A DNA stretch of 64,000 nt from Calditrichota bacterium (lineage in GTDB: Bacteria; Electryoneota; RPQS01), in NCBI GenBank assembly GCA_020637445.1, contig JACJVZ010000004.1, positions 1-64,000 of the forward strand. The letters are read 5' to 3'. The notes beneath the pieces are model-generated. The model did not search any database, was not told the origin of the DNA, and was given only the letters and a program-made list of their open reading frames with translations. Position 1 is the first letter of the stretch. Every line of letters begins with the position of its first letter. A program made the position numbers and the translations under genes. Below are positions 27,301 through 35,026 of this stretch, piece after piece.

Positions 27301-28600
27301 TCCCGAATCGCCTGACGTGATGTACAGTCTGACTCGTCCAAGTTGCGAAACAGTAACGGTTTCACTTTGCGGATCCGGCTATGACACCGGATTAGAAGTT
27401 CGTACAGGCGGGGCATGTCCCGGCACAACGTTTATTGATTGCAACGACGATTTCTGCGATTTGCAGAGTCAATTACAATTCGTGGCACTTGCCGGTGTGA
27501 CATATTACATACTGGTCGATGGGTATTGGGGTTCTGCCGGATCCTATGCACTTTCAATTACCGGCGAGCAATTCATACCTGAAAATAACACTTGTCCGGG
27601 AACCGCAATTACATCTTTTCCGTTTGTGGACTTCGGAGACACACGATGTGCAACGGATAACTTTACCGGAAGTTGCATGTTCAGTTCAGCATCACCGGAC
27701 GTGATATACAATTTATCCGTTGACAATTGTCAGACGATCACGGCGTCGCTGTGCGGATCAGGCTTTGACACCGGTCTGCTGGTCCGCACCGGCGGAGGAT
27801 GCCCGGGAACAACAGAAGTAGCCTGCAATGATGATAACAGTTGCGGCGGCGGCATTGTAACGCAAAGTACTCTGTCATTTGTTGCTCAGCCCGCGACAAC
27901 ATACTTCATCATTGTTGACGGATATGGTGTGAGTGCGGGTCCGTTTGTGCTGCGCGTGACAAGTTCACCGTGTCCGATACAAGAGAGCCCGGATTCACTG
28001 GTTATTCAAGCAAGCGGAGTAAATGTCCAACTTAGTTGGCCCGTGGTCCCAGGCGCAGCGTCTTATCAGGTGTATCGTAAGGCTACGGCCGATGTCTCGC
28101 CAATTCCGGCAGACTTCTTAGCAAACGTTGCCACAAACTCGTTCGTCGACGCCGGAGTAATCAATAGTCAGTCGGCGAGTTTCTATTTGATTACCGCTTT
28201 GCCGGCGGCAGGCTTGGTTGCAGGAATGGAACCGCAAGATGTTAATAGCGGCATCGAGCCGGACATCGTGAGTGAAATGGGGTCAGTCAAAGATCCGGAA
28301 AACTCGACACCGAAGGACTTGCAAGGCTCATTGTCATATGTGGACTTTGTTCCATACTTGAATCCCAACACAAGCTCGCGAATCAACTATGCCGGCGAGG
28401 TTTCCAAACGAGGACCTTCAATCGATACCGAGAATATAATCTTTGTGAACATGACTCTGCCTTTACCGGAAGGGCGTTATTTTGAGAAGAAGATTGTGCC
28501 TGCCGACGAAACATTGCGTACTGTGAATTTCTATATTCCGGCCTATACTGAATTCAATTCACCGAATGTTTCGTTGCCGAAAGCCGAACCGAAGCAATAA
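24371..28600 (+). CDS. Secreted M36/fungalysin-like zinc metalloprotease with five PPC-like repeats
   Basis: 1409 residues from ATG 24371 (signal peptide ILTIGLLITIAVGSTAFAAK). An FTP-like propeptide (about 75-215) with YHVTFVRVINGVPVYPGD precedes the catalytic domain, which has zinc motif HEYGH at 393-397 and a likely third ligand Glu417 in MGEGFGDYW, plus NNGGVHNAGQIWSQA. Five tandem Cys-rich PPC-like domains follow, starting at about 546 with N(D/N)xCPGT, at spacings of 132, 132, 132 and 130 residues. Each contains SLCGSxxDTGL and CNDD. Then an FN3-like module (about 1205-1270) and a 120-residue unmatched tail. Extracellular protease; substrate unknown. Repeats 2 and 3 are nearly identical, which points to recent duplication. 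Confidence 0.88.
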   Translation: MKLMKILTIGLLITIAVGSTAFAAKPKPTNSLSTPPTFCDDPGNWKIEYNRVVNTLDGRIQCVSDLDEGPFQGTPEDAAWTFLRLHQDWLLLDPDATLKVERTVESPDGYHVTFVRVINGVPVYPGDAVVTMTKNNIVRFYFSSLFTFKDNPSTTASVSADQAVRIAMDYLNPKVEPRDSVQVEFVIWAGDNRDFVPAWRVRQFVEDPMGDWELLVDANTTAIRRVADRACYTDGHGYTYVPDPLTSASANYGDAGFVDGSDANTTQLQGQRSYQTLRDLTFSGGVYRLQGPYCTLIDFESPTSTPVTNVNPDNFIYTRDAQGFEDVNVYYHIDASQRWIQSLGFNNIQNLSIGCDPHGLNGDDNSHYIPSTNRLAWGEGGVDDAEDADVIWHEYGHAIQSGSVPGWGGGDEGSMGEGFGDYWAASYSHALYNFHDTWVFNWDGHNTFWNGRILNANYHYPENNNGGVHNAGQIWSQACYDAMLLTSRITMDRIVLGHHFLLGTSATMPTAAQALMTYDGMSNGGWNRWAISDACVPRGLLTRPSNDTCPGTTITSLPYTTTGSTANADHNYSNCLNNLSPDVIYTISSSALPCDASVTVSLCGSGYDTGLSVYTGGSCPGTTQVACNDDGTCATSVHSQVTFNANRNTTYYVIVHGYGNYSGSYSLSVSKINLVPSNDTCPGTAITSLPYSDTGSTTCATNNFDVACVSGDPADVFYNMTLSSCQTVTVSLCGSSYDTGLEIRAGGTCPGSTQVVCNDDNYCGSSIVFQSTASFVAQAGVTYYIIIDGYSTFTGNYVLNVTGVPFAPENDTCPGTTIASLPYSDTGSTTCATNDFNVDCVSGDPADVFYNMTLSTCQTVTISLCGSSYDTGLEIRAGGPCPGSTQVICNDDYSCNSSPTLQSTATFIAQAGVTYYIIVDGYSTFTGAYVLNATGIPYVSPNDVCPGTVVTSLPYFDTGNTRCASDDYHFSCQSEGNPESPDVMYSLTRPSCETVTVSLCGSGYDTGLEVRTGGACPGTTFIDCNDDFCDLQSQLQFVALAGVTYYILVDGYWGSAGSYALSITGEQFIPENNTCPGTAITSFPFVDFGDTRCATDNFTGSCMFSSASPDVIYNLSVDNCQTITASLCGSGFDTGLLVRTGGGCPGTTEVACNDDNSCGGGIVTQSTLSFVAQPATTYFIIVDGYGVSAGPFVLRVTSSPCPIQESPDSLVIQASGVNVQLSWPVVPGAASYQVYRKATADVSPIPADFLANVATNSFVDAGVINSQSASFYLITALPAAGLVAGMEPQDVNSGIEPDIVSEMGSVKDPENSTPKDLQGSLSYVDFVPYLNPNTSSRINYAGEVSKRGPSIDTENIIFVNMTLPLPEGRYFEKKIVPADETLRTVNFYIPAYTEFNSPNVSLPKAEPKQ

Positions 28601-28651
28601 AGTCGTCAAGGGATAAGATTCTCGCGATCAAACTTGGACATTAGACTCGTG

Positions 28652-28683
28652 GAGGGTTTGCCAAATAGGCAAACCCTCTTTTG
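28652..28683 (+). terminator. Intrinsic terminator of the metalloprotease gene
   Basis: GAGGGTTTGCC (28652-28662) pairs perfectly with GGCAAACCCTC (28668-28678) around AAATA and is followed by TTTT. Confidence 0.93.
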
Positions 28684-28693
28684 TCGCGGATCT

Positions 28694-28886
28694 TGGTCTA
28701 CCCCCATTTTCTGTACCAGTTGTAGGATTAGACATGCTTACTTTCGTCGCAGCGTAGCGGAGACAGAAGTAATTGTTTTTCTGCTTCCGGGGCGGGTGGC
28801 TTGTAGCCCAACGATATATGCGGCCTGACCGTATTGTAATGCACCCGCCACTGCTCGATCACCTCGATCAAATTGAAACAAGCAGA
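28694..28886 (-). mobile_element. Remnant of an IS3-type insertion sequence (one end)
   Basis: The outer end begins TGGTCTACCCCCATTTTCTG at 28694 and is repeated almost exactly at 34541, so it is a real terminus. Inside it the minus strand encodes the end of an IS3-type transposase. Sequence beyond 28886 no longer reads as transposase, so this is a truncated copy. The remaining gene-free stretch to 29255 holds the leader of the next gene. Confidence 0.75.
28728..28886 (-). pseudogene. C-terminal fragment of an IS3-family transposase (rve domain)
   Basis: About 52 codons read in one minus-strand frame down to a TAA (28728-28730). They include FNLIEVIEQWRVHYNT and VRPHISLGYKPPAPEA, the characteristic end of the DDE integrase core of IS3-type OrfB. 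No start, no DDE aspartates and no OrfA are present, so it is a dead fragment. Confidence 0.8.
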
Positions 28887-29255
28887 CGGCCACGCAAGAA
28901 ACCGGTGCCATCTTTGCCAAATTGCTGACCAATTCTCCGATTTCGTTGGTTCCTTGACCGAGATCGAAACTCGTCAACGTGAATCTCTCCATGCTGCACT
29001 TCCCCTCTCGAATTGGACAACTGTTATCAACAAATGTCTTGTGGACGCTCTTTCCTCCAAATCAGATGCTTTCGGGAATACAGTTAGATTTCCCTTGTAC
29101 TAACTTGAACGCAGATGAACCTTTAATCTTCTGATGCTATCGGATTTGTTTCTGTGGAAGCTATTGACATTTAGCACGGCACAATCTACATTCTCGCTAT
29201 GCACGGAAAATTGGCCGGGCGACAACAAATGGACCTCATGGAGAAGGAGTCAGAC

Positions 29256-32153
29256 ATGAAAATGCCAAAGACCGTATTTGTGGGACTTGGGATAGCGACC
29301 TTTGCCGCCGCGCTCGCGGTTGCATCGGTCTCGGGACGACTGCCTTCGCCGACGACACAAGGGGGAACGATCCAAGATGGGGCAACCACCCATCTTGCAG
29401 CGGCGCCGACGAAGAGCGAAACGGGCGATGGCCTCGGGCTTGACCCAATGGTCAGCCGAATTATCGAGGAACGGCAGGCTGATGCCGCAAGACTAAAGGC
29501 TTTTCGCGCTGCGAAAGACCGGGGAACCGTACCGGAAGAGATTCTGCTGGAGCGGATTGGACAGACAAGCAACACACGCCGTGGAAACGGAAATCTCGAC
29601 CAGGGCGGCGACGACTGTGCAAGCGCTACGGCAATACCGTTCACACCGTATACCGACTTCGGGACTACCACTGGATATGCTGACAACTATCCTGAATGCG
29701 AAGGATCGGGCACCGGACCCGATGTTGTGTATTTCTACACTCCGCCGCAAACAGCCGATTTTCACGTAAGCCTGTGTGGCTCAGCCTTCGATACAAAGAT
29801 TGCAGTCTATGCGAATAACTGCGCCGGAGCACCCATAGCCTGCAACGACGACGGCGCTTGCTGGCCCGGATCGGATATTCCAAGAATTACGCTGACCGGC
29901 GGGATCGACTACTACTTTGTAATTGACGGCTGGAACGGCGATTTTGGCGACTACACATTCTTTCTCGAAGAACTTCAGCCGACACCTCCGGGCGACGACT
30001 GCAGTGATCCCGTATTGATAACGAGCCTGCCATTCAGTGACAATGGAGTCTCTTCTTGCTCCTACTCAAATGATTTCACGGGAACGACATGCCTAAGTTC
30101 TCAAGACGAAGGTCCCGACGTGATTTATTCGTTTACGCTGACGACGACCACGTCGGTCGAGATCATTCTCACAGCTTACTATGCCGAACCGCCCAATGAA
30201 AGTTGGGTTATGCCGGGAATTTTGCTCAGTGATCACTGCCCGCCGGATTGGAGCTGCATTGCGAGTGCCAGCTCGTGGACGGTTACCGAGTATATTCCAA
30301 TTGTGATTCCCTGTACCTCGCTGTCCCCCGGAACTTATTGGATCATGGTTGACAACGGAACTTGGTTCCATCCATGTTTTACATACGATTTGTTGGTCCA
30401 ACCATGCGGACCTTGCGATATCGTGAGCCAAGGAGGTGACGTGCCGGAAGTAGCCGAGACGTTCCCGTTGCCGGGCACATTCTCCATCAACGATCCGAAT
30501 GGCGGCTGCAACAACGACGATCCATTCTTACCGCAGTATCAATCCGTGAACGCGGGCGAGACCGTCTTTGGCCGGACCTTCGCCTATACGGACTCGATTA
30601 CCGGAAGCACTAAGGTCGATTTCGACTGGTATCGTTTCGTTGTTACGACTCCCGTCGCACTCACATGCACCTATCAAGGCGAGTGCGAACTGCTCGCGGC
30701 ATTCCTGGATCCGCCTTGTCCCGGATTACCTAGAGTATACGGAATCCAAACCACGCCTTGCGGTTCCAGATCGTTCACAACGAACTGCCTCGGAGTCGGT
30801 GAGTACTATGTACGCATCTCAAAGGGCGGCGCGATTTCAGGCCCGGATGCCACGCCTTTTGATTATCGCGTTACATTTGACGCGACGCCTTGCACACTGC
30901 CTTCAGGCCGCTGCTGCTACGCGAGCACCTGTGCTATGCTGACCGAACCGGAATGTGACGATCTATTCGGGTACTGGGATGTGGGATTAACCTGCGAAAC
31001 GGAGTGCCCGGTCTATCCTCCTAATGACTTCTGCGAAAACGCCGGTGTGCCTGCAATGCTGCCCGCAACGTTTACGGGGAACAACGTAAACGCGACAAAT
31101 GACTGTCCGCAAGAAGGAGATCCACAAGTATGGCACGTATTCACGACGACCGAGCTGTCCGACATTCAGATTGACTATTGCGGAACTCTTGACTTCCATA
31201 GCTTCAACCCGAATATCTACCAAGGGTGCCCGTGCGACGATCGCTATGTGCTTGAAGCTGTCGATTGGGGCTTCTGCTCGCCGATTACGGCAATGACCGG
31301 ACTCTGGCGGGATATTCCGCCGGGAACGTACTACATTTCGGTCGTGATGTACAATCCGAACAGCATCGGTGACTACACGATTCATGTCAATGCGGTGACA
31401 AACCTGCCTCCGGCGAATGACGAGTGCGCAACCGCCGAGGGGATTACTTTGGTGCCGAATGGTTCCGTGACCGTGGACGGCACAACCATGAATGCCACGG
31501 CAAGCTGTACGGATGTTTGCGCTGAAGGAGGCTTCAATTACAGTTCCAGCGGCGGCGATGTTTTCTACTCGCTCAACCTGCCGTATTGCCACAAGATTGC
31601 CATGGCGCTTGGCACAAGCGACATGCACTTATCTGTTTATCAAGGTACTGAAATGTGCTGCACCTCGCCGGCATTTCTCTGCAACGACGATGACGAGAAT
31701 TTTGCGCCTTTGCCGGAATGGGATGTTCCATGGCAGCATCCCGGTGGTTCTCAATCTTACATCGCTGCGGAACTTGACGCTGGCTTGTACATTATTCGCG
31801 TCGCTAAGTACGGCGGGCAAGTTGGTTACTACAACTTGACGATTTACGACAACGGTCCGTGCAGTTGCATTCCGCCGAATCCTCCCGAAGATCTGACGCT
31901 GACTGCCAACGATGACAATATCGAAATCCGGTGGACAACGGACCCGGAATCGGCCACGAGAGGCGTGTACCAATTGTGGTCAAGTACCGTTTTCGGCACG
32001 TTTGACATCCAAACATGGACGCTTGTTGAAAACAACATCATTCCCGTCGCCGAAAGCGACCATCTTTACTATGTTGCTCCAACGTCCGGTCTAACGAGTC
32101 AAAAGCTCTTCTACATTGTAGTCGGCCAATGTGTTGAGCCTCCAGCGCGCTGA
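29256..32153 (+). CDS. Secreted Cys-rich PPC-like multidomain protein
   Basis: 965 residues from ATG 29256, six bases after AAGGAG; upstream in-frame ATGs have no such site. Signal peptide (TVFVGLGIATFAAALAVASV), a low-complexity linker, then PPC-like beta-sandwich domains beginning GDDCASATAIP (about 110), GDDCSDPVLITSLPF (about 245), NDFCENAGVPAML (about 590) and NDECATAEGITLV (about 725). Shared marks are PDVVYFYTPP, SLCGSAFDTKIAVY and CNDDG. An additional Cys-rich DUF-like stretch (RCCYASTCAMLTEPECDDLF) lies at about 550. The C-terminus is FN3-like (NIEIRWTTDPES ... KLFYIVVGQ). The domains match those of the metalloprotease upstream. No catalytic motif seen; probable extracellular or surface protein. 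Confidence 0.8.
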   Translation: MKMPKTVFVGLGIATFAAALAVASVSGRLPSPTTQGGTIQDGATTHLAAAPTKSETGDGLGLDPMVSRIIEERQADAARLKAFRAAKDRGTVPEEILLERIGQTSNTRRGNGNLDQGGDDCASATAIPFTPYTDFGTTTGYADNYPECEGSGTGPDVVYFYTPPQTADFHVSLCGSAFDTKIAVYANNCAGAPIACNDDGACWPGSDIPRITLTGGIDYYFVIDGWNGDFGDYTFFLEELQPTPPGDDCSDPVLITSLPFSDNGVSSCSYSNDFTGTTCLSSQDEGPDVIYSFTLTTTTSVEIILTAYYAEPPNESWVMPGILLSDHCPPDWSCIASASSWTVTEYIPIVIPCTSLSPGTYWIMVDNGTWFHPCFTYDLLVQPCGPCDIVSQGGDVPEVAETFPLPGTFSINDPNGGCNNDDPFLPQYQSVNAGETVFGRTFAYTDSITGSTKVDFDWYRFVVTTPVALTCTYQGECELLAAFLDPPCPGLPRVYGIQTTPCGSRSFTTNCLGVGEYYVRISKGGAISGPDATPFDYRVTFDATPCTLPSGRCCYASTCAMLTEPECDDLFGYWDVGLTCETECPVYPPNDFCENAGVPAMLPATFTGNNVNATNDCPQEGDPQVWHVFTTTELSDIQIDYCGTLDFHSFNPNIYQGCPCDDRYVLEAVDWGFCSPITAMTGLWRDIPPGTYYISVVMYNPNSIGDYTIHVNAVTNLPPANDECATAEGITLVPNGSVTVDGTTMNATASCTDVCAEGGFNYSSSGGDVFYSLNLPYCHKIAMALGTSDMHLSVYQGTEMCCTSPAFLCNDDDENFAPLPEWDVPWQHPGGSQSYIAAELDAGLYIIRVAKYGGQVGYYNLTIYDNGPCSCIPPNPPEDLTLTANDDNIEIRWTTDPESATRGVYQLWSSTVFGTFDIQTWTLVENNIIPVAESDHLYYVAPTSGLTSQKLFYIVVGQCVEPPAR

Positions 32154-32210
32154 CATGCTCGCTTCGGAACGAGTGCAATCTTAAGAATGTCCTCGTGACG
32201 AAATGACACA

Positions 32211-32262
32211 GAGAGTGACGGCGGTTAGAGTTACAATACTCTGGCCGCCGCGCTCTCTTTGT
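32211..32262 (+). terminator. Long hairpin terminator
   Basis: GAGAG/CTCTC, CGGCGG/CCGCCG and AGAGT/ACTCT stack into a long imperfect stem between 32211 and 32257, followed by TTTG. It ends transcription of the Cys-rich protein gene. Confidence 0.75.
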
Positions 32263-32348
32263 TCGTTTCCGATCAGGTCATAATCGCACAACGAATTGTC
32301 GTCGCTGCCGCCGCACACATAAAAAAACTTCGGATTGCAGGGAAAGTA

Positions 32349-34334
32349 GTGTCAATTTACAACACTCCCAATTTCGCGACGAGCGTTATTCTCGTTGTTC
32401 TAATCGTGTGCGGTGCCGTATTTGCCCAGCCGGATACTCTCTGGACTGCACAAATCCAAGAGACAGGCAATCCTGTGTTCTACGATGCAGTGGCTTTGTC
32501 AACGGGCGAATTCGTCCTGTCAGGTGAAACCAATCCTGGGTTTAACAATTCGAACATGCTTTTCTCCAGAATTTCAGAAGAAGGAGATGTTCTTTGGACG
32601 AGAAGTTACGGTCCTGCCGGTATCGACGCCGCCAATGCAATCGGAGAGCTTCATGACGGAACATTGGTTTCCGTGGGGTGCCGCAATACGAACAACCTGA
32701 TTCTGATAGGACTCGCTTCCAACGGAGACAGTCTATGGAGTCGCTCATTCACCAGCGGCGGTGCAACCTGCTTAAATGATCTCGTCGTGCGGAGTGACGG
32801 CACAATCGCAGCGGTCGGCACGGGGATCGGAAATGACGGCATTCACTCTGACGTCTTGCTCGCGATCTATGATCCCACTGTTGACTCACTTATTGTCCGG
32901 ACTTATGGTAGTGATGCCTCTGAATCAGGCTTGACGATCTCGCTAAAACCGGATGGAGACATGATTGTTGCTGGGACCACAACCGGATTTGGCAGTGTAG
33001 ATGGAAATATCTGGCTGCTTGAGCTGGACTCAAGTGGTGGAGAAGTCTCTTATTCTGTGATTCAACACACAGGAGCGGACGCTGCGTACTCCAATGTTCA
33101 AGTCGAATCCGGTACTATCCTATGCGGAAAAACAACAGTAGCCGGTCAAAATCTCGGTTTTGCAATAAGTACTACCGAGCAATTCGACACTCTTTGGACG
33201 CGCGAATTTGCCGAATCGTCCGCGGAAGTTCAATTGCGTGGCGTCACAGTTTCCCGTTCTGGCAATCTTATCGCAGCGGGATGGTCAGGAGCAAGCTGGA
33301 ACACACGTCAATGCTGGCTTGTTGCAATCGAAAGTGATGGAACTGTTGACTGGAATTGGTTACATGGAACGCCAGGGAGTGGCTTTTATGGAATAACCGA
33401 CGTGCCGGCCGGCGGATATCTTGCCTTTGGTCAACTGGTCATTGGAAATTCGCGACGCGCATACGCGGCAAGAATTTTTCTCTCAAAGCTAACGGGACTT
33501 GTAATTGACAATTCGGACGGGACTCCCGTCGAAGGCGCAAAGGTTTCGACTTCGGAGCAAAACATTTTTACAACCACGGATTCTGAGGGCAGGTTCATAC
33601 TCGCAGCTTCAAACGGAATTCACGATGTGTTTATCGAGAGACACTGTTTCTCAAAAGATACGCTTGAAAGCATAAATATCGCGCCAGACGAGATACGCGA
33701 TATCAATGTCTCATTGCTCTCTCCGGGCTTGGCGACATCCCTCAGTTCAATCAACGTTTTCGTACCTAATCAAGAGACAATCGCCGTACCGTTGACAATA
33801 TCAAATCCCGCAGATGGCTATCTTGAAATCGAAATCACCACTGTTTCGATTTCACCGGAAGGCGACTGGCTGTCTGTTACACCCGAATCCGCCGTCATTG
33901 CTGCTGGTGATTCTCTTACGGTTATGGTGCAAATCTCGTCTGAAAACCAGGCGTCGGGGAATTTAGACCTCACAGGGAGATTGATTCTTTATTCGAACTC
34001 ATGTCCGCGCGATACACTGGAAATCCCGGTTTTTGTTTTGTTGCTTGAAGCTGGAATATCGCCGTTCATTCCGGATCAATTTACATTGTCTTCGTATCCG
34101 AACCCCTTTAACTCAAGCACGACACTCCACTTCAATATCCCACAAGCCGCAAACATTGACCTTTCCGTTTACTCGATTACCGGTCAACTGGTGCAGCAAC
34201 TGGCGAACGGAATGCGAACCGTCGGAAGTCACGAAATCCGGTTTGACGCGAGTGATTTATCATCAGGTTTGTATTTCGTGAAACTGGCAAACGAGAACCG
34301 CGCAGTGACCACCAAAGTCATTCTGCTAAAGTAA
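32349..34334 (+). CDS. Secreted propeller protein with T9SS C-terminal sorting domain
   Basis: 661 residues from GTG 32349 (AGGGA six bases upstream); the frame is open to a TTG at 32259. Signal peptide (NFATSVILVVLIVCGAVFAQ). Residues about 25-380 are propeller-like repeats of the pattern GDVLWTRSYGPAG ... DGTxxxVG. Next come a carboxypeptidase-regulatory-like beta domain (GLVIDNSDGTPVEGAKVSTS), an Ig-like segment with SWLSV-type strands (EGDWLSVTPESAVIAAGDSL), and a C-terminal sorting domain (SSYPNPFNSSTTLHFNIP ... GLYFVKLANEN ... KVILLK). That tail is the type A signal for type IX secretion in FCB bacteria. It is the only clear one in the window. Confidence 0.86.
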   Translation: MSIYNTPNFATSVILVVLIVCGAVFAQPDTLWTAQIQETGNPVFYDAVALSTGEFVLSGETNPGFNNSNMLFSRISEEGDVLWTRSYGPAGIDAANAIGELHDGTLVSVGCRNTNNLILIGLASNGDSLWSRSFTSGGATCLNDLVVRSDGTIAAVGTGIGNDGIHSDVLLAIYDPTVDSLIVRTYGSDASESGLTISLKPDGDMIVAGTTTGFGSVDGNIWLLELDSSGGEVSYSVIQHTGADAAYSNVQVESGTILCGKTTVAGQNLGFAISTTEQFDTLWTREFAESSAEVQLRGVTVSRSGNLIAAGWSGASWNTRQCWLVAIESDGTVDWNWLHGTPGSGFYGITDVPAGGYLAFGQLVIGNSRRAYAARIFLSKLTGLVIDNSDGTPVEGAKVSTSEQNIFTTTDSEGRFILAASNGIHDVFIERHCFSKDTLESINIAPDEIRDINVSLLSPGLATSLSSINVFVPNQETIAVPLTISNPADGYLEIEITTVSISPEGDWLSVTPESAVIAAGDSLTVMVQISSENQASGNLDLTGRLILYSNSCPRDTLEIPVFVLLLEAGISPFIPDQFTLSSYPNPFNSSTTLHFNIPQAANIDLSVYSITGQLVQQLANGMRTVGSHEIRFDASDLSSGLYFVKLANENRAVTTKVILLK

Positions 34335-34540
34335 GTCCTTGCACCCCAGCCCTTCAATAATGGAGAGTCGCGAATAGCCCAGTATAGAACAGTGTTTACC
34401 TCAAGCCAGAATCAAACGTCACCAGACGGAACTTTGAGAAGCTAATGTAGGGTCCAGACATTTGAGAGCACGAGGGCGTGGTCTTGAAATAGAACTAAAT
34501 GTTTCTGTTAGCCTAACCTTCAGAGAATCTCCGGGATCAT

Positions 34541-34646
34541 TGGTCTGCCCCCATTTTCTGTACAAGTTGTAGGATTAGTCATGCTTACTTCCGACGCAGC
34601 TTAGCGGAGACGGAAGTAATTGTTTTCTGTTTCCGGCGCGGGCGGT
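34541..34646. mobile_element. Second IS3-type end, truncated inside a host gene
   Basis: TGGTCTGCCCCCATTTTCTG at 34541 opens a stretch of about 100 bases matching 28694-28800 with scattered differences. It then runs directly into the coding sequence of a secreted-protein tail. Only the terminus and the last transposase codons are left. The rest of the stretch 34335-35026 shows no gene apart from the fragment and terminator listed separately. Confidence 0.75.
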
Positions 34647-34808
34647 TACTCAGTCTTTCCCGATCTCGGATTGAACTTCACGCTTGGTCCAAGCAACCTT
34701 ATCGGCACGACGACCTATACGGCCTTCACCGACGCAAATGTCCTCGCAGGTCCGGAAGTTCAACAATACTACATCGTCATTGTGAACGCTCCGCAGTCGT
34801 TAACCTAA
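34632..34808 (+). pseudogene. Decapitated C-terminus of a secreted FN3-module protein
   Basis: About 58 codons (GAGGYSVFPDLGLNF ... VLAGPEVQQYYIVIVNAPQ) align with the end of the intact protein at 38902-39372 (GAGSYSIYRD ... VLGGPELQQYYIIVVNAP). The upstream part is replaced by the IS end at 34541, so a gene of this family was cut by a transposition or recombination event. A terminator still follows at 34823. Confidence 0.75.
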
Positions 34809-34822
34809 CAGTTTGAAAATGA

Positions 34823-34857
34823 AAGCTCGGCAATCCAATTTGCCGGGCTTGTTTTAT
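34823..34857 (+). terminator. Terminator of the truncated gene
   Basis: AAGCTCGGCAA (34823-34833) pairs with TTGCCGGGCTT (34840-34850) with one T-G pair and is followed by GTTTTA. Confidence 0.8.
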
Positions 34858-35026
34858 GCTGCGGACCCATCATCAGAGTTCACGAAAGAATATGAATAGT
34901 GACATCTATCACGTTACTCCACTAATAGAGTGTTTGCTCTTTGTTGTAATACATAGTGAGAGTAAATTAGAACTATCAAACGAGGTCTGTCTCTATATAT
35001 ATTTATCCAAAGTTTTCGGGTGACGC

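Noticed and set aside
28738..28992. 84-residue minus-strand ORF
   Set aside because: It is a different frame over the IS3 transposase remnant; the genuine homology is in the neighbouring frame.
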